Source of the DNA: Aporrectodea caliginosa
Taxonomy: Eukaryota > Annelida > Clitellata > Crassiclitellata > Lumbricidae
Length of the DNA stretch: 64,000 nucleotides
Direction: 5' to 3'
Assembly: GCA_020284085.1 (NCBI GenBank)
Contig: JACEVL010000520.1
Location: forward strand, 716,581 to 780,580
Shown here: positions 47,846 through 58,540 of the stretch, in pieces
Layout: each line of letters begins with the position of its first letter
Position numbering within the stretch: position 1 is the first letter of the stretch
The notes under the pieces: generated by a model
The model's input: only the letters and a program-made list of their open reading frames with translations
What the model was told of the DNA's origin: nothing
The model's database searches: none
Position numbers and translations under genes: made by a program

Positions 47846-48185
47846 TATATGTATGCAATGTATGTGTATATGTATGTATGCATGTATGTATGTATATATG
47901 AATGTATGTATGTTTGTATGTATGTATGTATGTAGGTATGTCTATGCATGTATATATGTATGTATGTATATATGCTTGTGTATTCATGCTTGTGTATTCA
48001 TGTGTGTATGTGTGTATGTATGTATGCATGTGGGTATGTATATGCACATGTATATATATGCACGTATCGATGCATGTATGGGTGTATGTATGTATGTATG
48101 CATGTGTGTGTATGAATGTATGTGTAAAGATGTATATATATGTATATATGTATGTGTGTATGCATGTATGTATGTGTGTATGTAT
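47790..48185. repeat. (ATGT)n microsatellite, left part
   Basis: Tetranucleotide array with TATA and GCAT variants; continued after a SINE insertion at 48597-48727. Confidence 0.93.
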
Positions 48186-48415
48186 TTTATTGTATTGTAT
48201 TTGAATACTTGTTATAGCGCCCCTACCAGATTTCCCATTCAGAGGCGCTCCCGACTACTGCGCGAACGCTGAATCGGAGTTTCACGCCGAAGCGCATGAG
48301 CAATTGCGAGTGAAGGACTTGCCCAGGGTCCCTACGCGGCGACTTTTGAGGTGGATTCGAACCCGCAACCCTCCAGCTGCAAGGCACCGAACATACCCCT
48401 CAACCACCGCGCCCC
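48186..48415 (-). mobile_element. tRNA-derived SINE H1-T1, 3' half of a dimeric element
   Basis: Minus strand: GGGGCGCGGTGGTTGAGGGG (A box), B box GGGTTCGAATCC, CACTCGCAATTGCTCATGCG, T1 tail (GTCGGGAGCGCCTCTGAATG, GGGGCGCTATAAC) and a TACAA-type end. Directly preceded by the H2 unit at 48416-48594. Confidence 0.88.
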
Positions 48416-48594
48416 AGTTGTATTGTGATGTGTTGTATTGTGTGTTGTATTGTACTCCACGTTTATAATGCGACCGAGCCACCCGCAGTAAAGATCCGAG
48501 AAATTAATCTTTGATAAACCGACCCGCCTGGGAAGCGAACCCGGGGCGCCGGCGTGACGAGCAGGCTACCAACCCACTCGGCCACTCAGGATCC
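48416..48594 (-). mobile_element. tRNA-Ser/Leu-like SINE head H2, 5' half of a dimeric element
   Basis: Minus strand: TGGCCGAGTGGGTTGG (A box, 48569-48584), B box GGTTCGCTTCC (48531-48541), then GTGGCTCGGTCGCATTATAA and an AATACAAC-repeat junction leading into H1. The 3' part of this unit recurs in the same relation to H1 at 57999-58075. Confidence 0.75.
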
Positions 48595-48596
48595 TC

Positions 48597-48620
48597 AATG
48601 TATGTATGTATGTATGGATG

Positions 48621-48654
<34 letters not shown>

Positions 48655-48660
48655 TGTATG

Positions 48661-48691
<31 letters not shown>

Positions 48692-48727
48692 TGTATGTAT
48701 GTATGTATGTATGTATGTATGTATGTA
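48597..48727. repeat. (ATGT)n microsatellite, right part
   Basis: Nearly perfect. With 47790-48185 it suggests that the SINE dimer landed inside one ATGT array. Confidence 0.95.
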
Positions 48728-49129
48728 TCTGGACTTCCATAGAGTGCATTTACAAGAGCCTCTCTAAAGCGCTGTGAACATGGATGTCGCTTATTAGACA
48801 GGTGCGTCTTAACAAAGGACAATATTGTTTACTTTGGCCGAATTAACAGGAATAGTTCAAACGTCGACAGCCTACCAATGCAAATACTACTATAAGACGA
48901 ACAGTTTAGTATCTAACTATTCTTTTCGTTCTTTGACAGAGATTTTATAACTTACCTATAGGCAGATTTCCTCCAACCTCGTTGAGCTCTAGCACTTCAA
49001 CTATTATTTAACAGTGTTAACTGTTCACATTACTGGCATAGATGTCAAAGAGGAAGTAAAACCCAGCAGTGGTTATTTGTACAGAGGCTTACGGAAATAT
49101 AGTGTTGACGGCAAGGTAAATTTGTGAAG
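48728..49129. other. intergenic, nothing recognised
   Basis: No gene or repeat identified. Confidence 0.4.
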
Positions 49130-49136
49130 ATTCGGT

Positions 49137-49285
49137 CTATAAATAGAAAGAGAGACAGAGAGAGACAGAGAGAGACAACGATAGAATGAGAGAGTGAGAC
49201 AGAGAGACAGACAGAGAGACAGACAGAGACAGACAGACAGAGACAGAGAGAGCGAGGAAAGAGAGGGGAGAGAGGGGGAGCGAGA
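49137..49285. repeat. (AG)n / (ACAG)n microsatellite
   Basis: Purine-rich GAGAGACAGA repeats. Confidence 0.9.
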
Positions 49286-49464
49286 GTACATAATGTAGGC
49301 TTCCTGCTTTAATGAGCACTGAAGCATATCGTGTTCTGCGCAGAGTCATAAAACTTTAGACTTATACAAAGTTTTTATATGACCCACTTTAGGTATTTCC
49401 AAAGACTACCATTGATTCAATGAGGTGTTTGATTCAAAAGCGAGCCTTCCGCCTCACTCGACGG

Positions 49465-49805
49465 ATGATTTGATATTCTAGTGGTAAGCCTAATGGACTA
49501 CCAACCGAGAGTTCGGGGTTGCAATCCCAGCCAAGGCAGATATTTGTCTCAAGATTTCGACTTCAATTAGCCAGCTCAGCCATAATGAGGACACTGACTG
49601 GACTCTGTCGGTGGGAAGATTAGACGGCGATGGAGAGGATAGGCCATTTTCCCTCATATGCCGAGGCTAAGAAAATGAAGTTGCTAACACTTCATACCGT
49701 GGCTGCCTCTCAGGCTAGACTAAAGAGTAAAGAACCTTCTTCTTCTTCCTTCTCCTCCTTCTCCTGTTTCTCCTCCTTCTTCTTCTCCTCCTCTTCCTCT
49801 CTTTC
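49465..49805 (+). mobile_element. SINE family S3, near full length, with CTT/CTC tail
   Basis: tRNA-like head TTCTAGTGGTAAGCCTAATGG, B-box-like CGGGGTTGCAATCCCAGCC, body CAAGATTTCGACTTCAATTAG, GGGAAGATTAGACGGCGATG, CATATGCCGAGGCTAAGAAA, then a pyrimidine trinucleotide tail (49735-49803). The most complete copy of the family here. Confidence 0.78.
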
Positions 49806-50344
49806 CATTGCACAAAATACAGTTGGTAGAGGTAGAAAATTATTGTAATCCCACCCGTAAACATATTCGTAATCGTAACCCTCACAGAACATTTATAACG
49901 CGTCGATTTTGGCAGATACGTTACAACCAAGTCCAGCTGTACAATATACTTCAATAAGAAATAACACAGATTCGAAAACAGGTAACACGTTCATATAAAC
50001 AGTTGCACGAATAGACACCAATGCTGACCAGAGCACATTGGAAATCAGAACAACAAGACATAAAGAGTCACGCGTCAACATTATGGCATCTTAAGTCTGT
50101 TCTCAACGCTTCCGACGGAAGCCCTTCTAAGAACCGGAACCGGAAATAGACCGACGCATTCAGACGGAAGTGCAAAATGATGTTCTCTATCTATTCTTCG
50201 TTCGATGGAGTTTATTTGGAGGATGGGATCATCTGCAAACCTCCGCCGACACTCAGACGAATTTCAGACGAATCTCGGAGCATGTAACGAGACTAACGAC
50301 CCATCCTGCGCTATATGTCTGCAGCACAAATAAACCGATAGGAA

Positions 50345-50660
50345 TGTTACAATGGAAGTCGTGTGGGTGTATCTATGTATGTATGTATAAATGTATGTAT
50401 TACGCCTCTGAGTAGTTCCCTTAAGAAGCGCTATACAAATTTAAGTAATGAGTGCTTGAATCATGTGCGTATGTATATATGTATGCATGCATGTGTGTGT
50501 AGATGTATGTATATATGTGCGTATGTATGTATGTGCGTATGTATGTTTGTATGTATGTTTGTATGTATGCATGTGTGTATGTATGTATGTATATATGTAT
50601 AGATGTGAGTTTGTAAATAGATAATTACAGGCATACAAACATGCCTACATGCATACATAC
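50345..50660. repeat. (ATGT)n arrays with a short T1-tail fragment between
   Basis: ATGT runs at 50374-50400 and 50468-50605 flank CGCCTCTGAGTAGTTCCCTT and GAAGCGCTATACAAAT (50403-50445), a minimal T1 3' end. Confidence 0.75.
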
Positions 50661-50918
50661 GTGCATACATAAATATTATTATATATAGCCAGACATATAG
50701 ACACACCAGCAGGCAGACATACACACAGACGTGTGAGTGAATCTGTTTCATGGTAAGTACACTGACACCGAGTCAGATAGTCAGACAAACAACGGACTGA
50801 TAAATGCATAATAGTCTAGTGAATACACGCGCGCGCACAGACATAGACAGGGCCAGACAAAGAAAGAGAGAGAGGGACACCGAAAAAGACAGAAAGTCAA
50901 GCAGACAAGAACAACGAC

Positions 50919-50951
<33 letters not shown>

Positions 50952-51360
50952 TTTTTACAAGGTTAGCTTTCGAAAGAGAAAAAGCGCGATTTATATAAAA
51001 AAAATGAGCATCAGAAGCACAGCGGAAACAGTTTCAGCAACCGAGAGGAACAGCATCATCATCAGTCCATCAGTCAATCATAGACAACACGGCTTCTATC
51101 ACCTGTTGTCGAGGATAATAGTGTCAATCGCATAAATAATCGTCGTCACCTGAGAGCGCTACAGGTCAGACAGATCTTCCTTCCCAAACAACTGGCAATC
51201 ATCTCGACTGACCATAATGGGACGAAAATTTTCGCAGTAGAAAACCGAGAAGTTTTGAAGCATTTTTAAGACTCTCAGGTTTCTGCAATTTTTTGACACT
51301 GTATCGAGGTCTTGCTCCTGAAACCTGAAAAATGAAAATGACTTACATGTACTGTAGTTT
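50660..51360. other. intergenic with short GA repeats
   Basis: A GAGA tract at about 50915-50951; otherwise nothing recognised. Confidence 0.45.
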
Positions 51361-51642
51361 TATAGACAGCACGCCTACGGTAAGTACAAAAAGGGCATAT
51401 AACAGCTGACTTGAATTAAGTGATTCAGGTTCAAAACTAATACAATAGACTTAAATGACTTACTGTTAATGTAGACCTGTTGTACTTAGTTTAGGACTAT
51501 TGTACTTAATGTACGCCCATTGTTTCTATGAAACAATTTAAAACAATTTAAGTCTATTGTGTTAGTTTTGAACCTGATTGACTTAATTTAAATCTGCTGT
51601 TTATATGTCCTTTTTGTACTTACCGTAGGCCTGCTGTCTATA
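51361..51642. mobile_element. foldback (MITE-like) element, ~95-bp arms
   Basis: Left arm (TATAGACAGCACGCCTACGG ... AATAGACTTAAAT) and right arm (ATTTAAGTCTATTG ... CCGTAGGCCTGCTGTCTATA) are complementary with few mismatches, around a loop of roughly 90 bases rich in TTGTACTTA repeats. No coding content. Confidence 0.8.
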
Positions 51643-51649
51643 ATGTAGG

Positions 51650-52015
51650 CCTCTCCTGATTAATGTAGACATAATTATCCTGTACTTGAAACCTACAGTT
51701 AAAACCTGCAGGATCAGGAACAACCATTCCCATTAATTCTCATCTACATGTATTTTCGATGGTAGGCTAATTCTTATGCATTTCAATTCTAGAACGCTTG
51801 CATTTAAGTCGCGATTTTGTTTCTAAAACAACCCTTTCGCGATAACTTTTTAAATGTTGAGGATGTTGCGTTTCCAATATCAGGTAATTTCAGACCTTTT
51901 GTAGCTATTCTTATTAATTTATCCTGTGATCTGTATAAATTGTCAGTGTCGTCGGTGTCGATGTCGGTATCAGGGTCCGACTAAAGCGAGGTGTTACAAC
52001 CGGTTAATTCTCCCA
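51650..52015. other. intergenic, nothing recognised
   Basis: No gene or repeat identified. Confidence 0.4.
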
Positions 52016-52029
52016 ACGGAATCAACAAA

Positions 52030-52143
52030 TCATCTTCGTCGTCATCATCATTCGTCATCATCGTCATCATAACCATCACCAACATGACCATCATCATCAG
52101 CAGCAGCAGCAGCATTATCACCAACACCATCATCATCATCATT

Positions 52144-52182
<39 letters not shown>

Positions 52183-52300
52183 TAAAAACAACCACTACCA
52201 TCATCATCATCACCACCACCACTATGCGACCACCATCGTCGCCACTACCACCAGCATTGTCGTCACCAGCTCAATCATCGTCATCATCGTCACCACCTCT
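52030..52300. repeat. (CAT)n / (CAC)n trinucleotide repeat
   Basis: CATCAT core at 52126-52182 with CAC and CAG variants on both sides. Same trinucleotide class as the GAT tract at 20980. Confidence 0.93.
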
Positions 52301-52682
52301 TCATTAATCCAAATGTAAGCATGATAATGTTAGCAGGGTTCGGGTAAGCATGAAACATATACATGATTGATGCATGTATAAACATTATACCTGTAGGTAA
52401 GCTTAATTATACAGGCACATATGATGCAGCAACCACGATACAGGTAGCAATTGCCTGTAGCCTATAATAGCAATACATGAACTTTGCATTATTATAGGCA
52501 GGAATGCCTTGCAGCTGCAGTCGAATTCGTCAGATTTTACAAAACGAATGCGGAATCGAGCATAGGCGTAACCTTTGGGGGCTACTGGGGTACTTTCTAG
52601 ACCAAAGTTACGACCCTGGTATCGAATCCCAACCACTGTCACAAAACTCGGAAGAACGGACACTCATACATGACTTACTGAC

Positions 52683-53228
52683 TTATGGCCTTGGCGATGC
52701 TCCCGCACGCATAAGCCGCGCGTTTATGGAAGACCTCCATCCCTCTCTGTTGTATGCCCGATGCATAGCCTCCTGAACCGTCCAGCCCATTTCTCCACAG
52801 TCCTCCCTTATCATATCCATCCATCGTTTCTTCTGCCTTCCTCTTTTTCTTTTCCCGTGCACATATCCGTTGAGAGCTATCTTCGGGTACCTGTCATTTC
52901 CCATTCGGGTTATGTGTCCAAAGTATCGCAGCCGTCTGTTCTGTGTCCTGCTGACTATGTCGTACTGAATGTTTAGTCGTTTGTGAATCCCTCTATTCCT
53001 TATCCTGTCTCTTCTTGTGACTCCCTCAATCCTTCGCAAGCACGCCATTTCGAAGACCCTCAGCCGCTGTTTATGTGTTTCCTTCAGTGTCCAAGTCTCC
53101 GAATTGTACAGCAATGCGCTGAGCACCAGCGTTTCATACATGATGTTAAGACCAAACGAAGCCTTCTTCTGTTCTGAATTTCTCTGTCTTCTATCTTCTA
53201 TCAAATAGATTCTATCTACATCAATCAC
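52683..53228 (-). mobile_element. non-LTR retrotransposon ORF2 C-terminal fragment (LINE-D type)
   Basis: A 181-codon open frame with ALLYNSETWTL, RVFEMACLRRI, RRLRYFGHITRM and GKRKRGRQKKRWMDMI. This is the C-terminal pattern of the 'endonuclease-reverse transcriptase' proteins of many invertebrate LINEs. The RT catalytic core is absent (5' truncated). The frame is unbroken, so the copy is fairly recent. Confidence 0.85.
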
Positions 53229-53559
53229 AAGCGACCACAGATGATCGAAAGCGTCCTGACAGGCGCTACATAAATAAATATCAAGGTATGCTGCTTCACT
53301 ATCTTGGGGATTTTACCGGCAACCAACGGTTTAAAAAAATGCTGCATGCCTACCTGATTAATGGAAATTAGCTATAACCTACCCTGCCAGATATTCTTTT
53401 TCACTGTTAGTTAAGGTTTTCGGTTTTTTCTTTATATTTTCATAGTGTTTTGAATCGAGTTAATCATTTACTGTGTAATATGTACTATACTGTTTGCATT
53501 GCTGTACTAAACTTGATATTGCACTGTTTATCAAGGTTTTAGCTAATTCATATTTCTGA

Positions 53560-53712
53560 AATGTTGTTCTAGGTGTCCCTAGTGAGCGGGATCTTGATCC
53601 CTTTTGGGACTCCTCTTGCGGCCAATCCTGATACTTTATGTTGAAATGTTATGTGTTTTTTTCATTTGGCTTCAATAAAAGAGATTTGATTGATTGATTG
53701 ATTGATTGATTG
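53560..53712 (+). mobile_element. LINE-B 3'-UTR fragment
   Basis: TAGTGAGCGGGATCTTGATCC and TTCAATAAAAGAGATTTGATTG with a GATT repeat; same signature as 16240-16375. Confidence 0.65.
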
Positions 53713-53984
53713 AAAGAAGCAGTCGCCACGACAGTGATAATATATTACTATCAGACCACATTAATTTTATTCATAAAGTCTGGTGCGATGACGCCATCTG
53801 ATGGTTGGTAATAGGACAGTCTTTCGTCTTTGACATTTCCGAGGTTTGTGCGTTAAACCGTTTAGGCAATAAATTGTTGTCCTGATATCGATACTTAATT
53901 TGAACAGTTCCACATATGCCATGATGTTTCCTTACTTTGCCTAGTGCCGTTTATTTTCTTGGCCATACTACAGCTTTCTTTGTT

Positions 53985-54100
53985 TCGTTCCCGAAAGCTC
54001 TTTGAAATTAATTTGTTCCTTTGTGGCTTTGTGTTGTCGGTTCGGAAACGGTTCTGAGAAGTTGCTCTTGATCTGGCACTATACAAAATTTATGTGAACA
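53985..54100 (+). mobile_element. diverged LINE-A-type 3' end
   Basis: GGTTCTGAGAAGTTGCTCTTG and GGCACTATACAAAATTTATG in T1 order. Confidence 0.45.
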
Positions 54101-54539
54101 TAAAACTACAATTATCTGTTTAGCTGTCTGTTTTGTGTTTCTGTGTGTATGCATGTATGTATGTGTGTACACACACATGTATGTATATGTGTGTATGTAT
54201 TTATGTGTGTGAGCATGTATGTTTTTGTATGTTTTTTGTATGTATATAATATATATGCATATACTTATGTATTCATGCACATGTCAATGTATAGACATAA
54301 ATATTTAGCGCATTTTGGGGACGTCATAAAAACGCTGCACGCACGGCAGAAGAGAAGATTGGTTGAATTTGATCTGCGGAACCACGGCATAAATGAATAT
54401 ATCGCCATAGGCAGCCGAGCGCACAGATCACCATCCTGGTTGACTCGATACTAGAAGAACACAGAACTCCCTGATGTATTCTGTTGTTATACAGAAGTCA
54501 TTAGCCAGATGAAATCAGAGAAAATCGGAACTGGAGAAA

Positions 54540-54990
54540 AAGGAGGAAGAATGAGAAGAAAAGGAAGAGGAGGAGAGGCAACAGGAGGAAGAAGAGTAAT
54601 AGGAGGATGTGAAGGAAGAGAAAGAGGAGATGGAGGCGAATAAAGATGAGGATGTTGACGAGAAGAGGAGGAAGAAGAGGGAGAACGCGAGGAAAAAGGA
54701 AGAGGAAGATGAGGAGGAGAATATAGAGCAGGAGGAAGAGAATGAAGAGGTGGAAGAGGCGGAAGAAGAGGAGGGGTTGGACGAGGAGGTTGAGGAAGAT
54801 GAGAAGAAGGAAGAGGAGAAGGAGGTTGAGGAATAGGAAGAGGAGGAATAGGAAGATAATGGGTTGAGGAAGAGGTAGAGCAAGAAGAGGCTGAGGAAGA
54901 TAAGGACAAGAAAGAGGCATAGAAAGTGGAAAAGGAGGAATAAGAAGAGGAGGGTTGAGGAAGAGGAAGAGCTGGAGGAGAAAGCGGAAA
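54540..54990. repeat. 450-bp purine (GGA/GAA) tract
   Basis: The plus strand is almost wholly purine (GAGGAAGAAG variants). Mirror-type homopurine tracts of this length can form triplex DNA. Poly-Glu and poly-Ser frames are by-products. Confidence 0.95.
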
Positions 54991-55255
54991 AAGAGGAGAA
55001 GGAAAGGGAAAATAAGAAATCATTGTCGAGAGCCATTCTCAGTCGAAACGTTCCTTTCTCCTGTCGATGAAAGAAAATCATTTCGATGTCTCTATTGTTT
55101 TAGGTCGTTGCCACACAAATGACTGAACGTCTGTCTCTAAGGACTACTAACAAACGAAGCAGCGTTTACGACAGCTGCACCATCCTACTTCACCCGATTT
55201 ATTTCCCATTTAATTAGGCCTCTTCAACCAACATTAGATATTTATAACGCACACA

Positions 55256-55256
55256 T

Positions 55257-55302
<46 letters not shown>

Positions 55303-55497
55303 GCACGCACGCACACGCACGCACGCACACACACACACACACAAACATACAAACACAAACACAAACAAACAAACAATGCATACACGCACACATACAGTGC
55401 ACACGCACACACACCTTCATACACCCTCACACACACACGCCCATACCACACACACCTAAAAACACCTACACACCTACACACCTACACACCTACACAC

Positions 55498-55545
<48 letters not shown>

Positions 55546-55900
55546 ATATACATATATATTTATTTATATATAAGCAGACCGTTGTACACGTACACAGTAA
55601 ATATGGTTTTCGATGACGTAGATTTTAAACAATGTCTGCATATAGTATAAGCCGATTCATTTTATCCGTGGTACAAGTGCATCGAATGAACGATGTCGTA
55701 AACATGTATGATTGCATTTCTATAGGGACGATGGATTGGCCCGATAAAGGCGGAACGGCTTGATCATAATATGACTATAAATATGTATATATATAAATAT
55801 AAGTATATACAAATATATATATATAATATTATATAAATTTTATATGCGCATGTGTAGGTGTGTGTTGGTGTGCTTGTCCTTTGCCCTCTACGTTTCATGC

Positions 55901-55945
<45 letters not shown>

Positions 55946-55967
55946 CACACACACTCACACACACACA

Positions 55968-56016
<49 letters not shown>

Positions 56017-56072
56017 CACACACACACACACACACGCACTCACACACACACACCACACACACGCACACATAT
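55256..56072. repeat. clustered (CA)n microsatellites
   Basis: CA runs at about 55257-55345, 55488-55540 and 55900-56068, with ACGC and ACACCT variants. The sequence between is AT-rich without a gene. Confidence 0.95.
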
Positions 56073-56419
56073 ATGCATGTACATTGTATAATGTATAATA
56101 TACCGTATGACCTACGTAAACTTAAGCCTCTGGGTTCCTGTATTTCTCCCCACAGACACATTATTCGTGTTCATTAATATTTCGCACCCTTTGAAGCCGG
56201 TCGAGGCTTATTTAGAGGCGGAAGCAATTAGATTTGATTAGCCAATGCTTCAGGTTAATTGCAACGCATCACGTTTTAACATGATGAATGACCTGCTATC
56301 AAAATTAATGGCAATGCGTGCAACACGGCAGCAATTTTTGTCCTGCAGTTTTTAGATATATGATCAAAGTCTCAAAATTCAAACAATGGTTGTCCCCATG
56401 TTATTATATATATAAGGCG
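56073..56419. other. intergenic, nothing recognised
   Basis: No gene or repeat identified. Confidence 0.4.
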
Positions 56420-56835
56420 ATTGGACATTTCGGCCTAAAGCAATTCGGCCTAAGACAATTCGGCCTAAGACAATTCGGTCTAAGACAATTCGGCCCAACA
56501 CAATTCGGTGCGGGACAATTCGGCTCAAGACAATTAGGCGCAGGAACAATTCGGTGCAAGACAAACTATGATCATAACTGACAAGAATTTTGCAGTTGGT
56601 TTTAATAGCTAAAAATTATGTTAATGAGCGTCTTTGCCGAGTGATTTCAACTGGAAAGTATAGAGCACAATTGTTAAAATCTTAGAATCTCGTTCAATTA
56701 TATTATATACTTGTTAAAACAACAGTTTGCAAAGAATGTCGCTGCGCCGAACTGTCCGGTGGTGAATTGTCCGGTGGTGAATTGTCCGGTGCTGAATTGT
56801 CCGGTGCTGAATTGGCCAGTGCCGAATTGTCATAG
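56420..56835. repeat. two inverted 15-bp minisatellites around a ~170-bp core
   Basis: Left: about eight units of AAGACAATTCGGCCT (56424-56562). Right: about five units of GAATTGTCCGGTGCT (56750-56828). The shared GACAATTCGGC core is in opposite orientation on the two sides, so the whole can fold back, as in MITEs with iterated ends. Confidence 0.75.
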
Positions 56836-57474
56836 AACCATGCAGGCCTATAGCGAATCTTAGCTGTAAATCCTATATTCGGATAAGTTCTTTAAAACTT
56901 TACTCGATAATAAAAATGAACCTTCTCCGAAATTTAGCATCTCGTCTGTATTAAGTATATATCCTGTAGGACAGGTAATAGCGCTTCATAAATGCATATG
57001 ACTAACAAGCAGTCTTTTTTTAGATCTGACAGATAATTATTATAGCGACAGGATGCGGCATTCCATAAATAGATAGGCAATCCTAAGGCCATTGGTTTGT
57101 CAGCTTTAATGAGCGATAAATGGGAAGTCCTTAAATAGCTCATTTAAGTCAGTTGCGCATGCATCGGTGGAGGCAATATGAAGGAATCGAATCGGACGAA
57201 TTCTATATCCGTTCCGGGAATCAGAATATTTGTAACGAAGTCTTACTAATAAAAATGTGTCTTTTAATAGCGCGGCGGATTGCGTATACATTGGCGGACT
57301 GAAATAATTTCCTGTCTTATTAGAGATCTATAATTGCCGTGTAAAGGAAGACCTTAGACGCTGCATGGAGTGCCTTCATACGGATATAGGCTAAATAGAT
57401 CTACAAATAGCCTACACTGATAATTACTTGATCTTTTTATCTGTTTTTCATATGATATATCATCATCACGGTAC
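56836..57474. other. intergenic, nothing recognised
   Basis: Short minus frames only, none with a motif. Confidence 0.4.
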
Positions 57475-57680
57475 GGTTTCCGATTGGTGAGAAGGCTCGG
57501 CCTCTTACGCGGAGAGTACGGGTTCGATCCTCTACTCAGGCGGTCACTGTGTATAGGGCCCTCATTCACAATTGCTCTGCGCCACCGATGTTCTGTCGTG
57601 TGGTTGTGTCACTCGTGTGCACTTCTGAACTTTGGAAGAAGGGCATAATTTTATCAAAATACAGTTGTATTGTATCATCA
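57475..57680 (+). mobile_element. tRNA-like SINE with tail T2
   Basis: Head CGATTGGTGAGAAGGCTCGG with B box GGGTTCGATCC (57521-57531), then CACAATTGCTCTGCGCC, GTGTGCACTTCTGAACTTTG, AAGAAGGGCATAATTTTATC and a TTGTAT end. The T2 tail is shared with 3237-3484 although the head is different. Confidence 0.72.
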
Positions 57681-57772
57681 GTTCCTATAACGCTAGCCAT
57701 TTGGCGGCAATGAGTACGAAATAAGTAATTTCCATTATCCTCGGTCATTTGTCAAGTCTCCCTTAGTATTGC

Positions 57773-57998
57773 ATTGTATTGTATTTGAACACTTGTTATA
57801 GCGCCCCTACCAGATTTCCCATTCAGAGGCGCTCCCGACTACTGCGCATACGCTGAATCGGAGTTTCACGCCGAAGCGCATGAGCAATTGCGAGTGAAGG
57901 ACTTGCCCAGGGTCCCTACGCGGCGACTTTGAGGCGGATTCGAACCCGCAACCCTCCGGCTGCAAGGCACAGAACATACCCCTAAACCACCGCGCCCC
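57773..57998 (-). mobile_element. tRNA-derived SINE H1-T1, 3' half of a dimeric element (copy 2)
   Basis: Nearly identical to 48186-48415: A box TGGTTTAGGGG, B box GGGTTCGAATCC, and a T1 tail. Confidence 0.88.
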
Positions 57999-58075
57999 AG
58001 TTGTATTGTAATGTGTTGTATTATATTGTATTGTACTCCACGTTTATATTGCGACCGAGCCATCCGCAGTAGTGT
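57999..58075 (-). mobile_element. SINE H2 3' part, joined to H1 (dimer copy 2, 5'-truncated)
   Basis: ACTGCGGATGGCTCGGTCGC, TATAAACGTGGAGTACAATAC and the same AATACAAC junction as at 48416. The tRNA-like part of H2 is missing. Confidence 0.75.
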
Positions 58076-58128
58076 TAGTGAGTTAGTCCAAGTGATGTAA
58101 TGATGCTATGTTGTCTATCCAACGTAGG

Positions 58129-58434
58129 CTACACTTGATCTGCCTTTGTTTCTGTTTCCTTCGAATCTAGCATGTAGTGCATTGTGTGATTTTCAGTCAA
58201 CTGGCATTCTCTCTGCAATGTCCAAACCATCGGAGTCCTCGTTGAACGACTTTTGTCTATCAAATGTTTTTGAATACCTAATGATTGTCTTATGTCATCG
58301 TTTCTTATTTTCTGTAGTCTTGAAATCCCTACGATCTTCCGTAGCCAACTCATTTCTGCTGTTGGCATTCGTTTCTCATCTTCCTTTCGCATTGTCCAAC
58401 ATTCCGATCCGTATAGGAAAATCGGTTGTATCAT
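58129..58434 (-). mobile_element. LINE-D-type ORF2 C-terminal fragment
   Basis: A 101-codon frame with FLYGSECWTMRKEDEKR and MSWLRKIVGIS, parallel to 58965-59290 but a separate, shorter copy. Confidence 0.8.
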
Positions 58435-58540
58435 GGTCTCTTATATATTCTCATCTTGGTTTTCTTTGTTCATATAATATATGCTGCATGCTCATAAATC
58501 TTGCATATTATATATATTCACAGGTAAATGAAGATGTAGT

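Noticed and set aside
52683..53228. Host gene for a 181-aa protein
   Set aside because: The sequence is the C-terminal end of a common LINE ORF2 and has no introns or start context.
54487..55081. Ser/Pro-rich minus frames and Glu/Lys-rich plus frame
   Set aside because: All arise from the homopurine tract.
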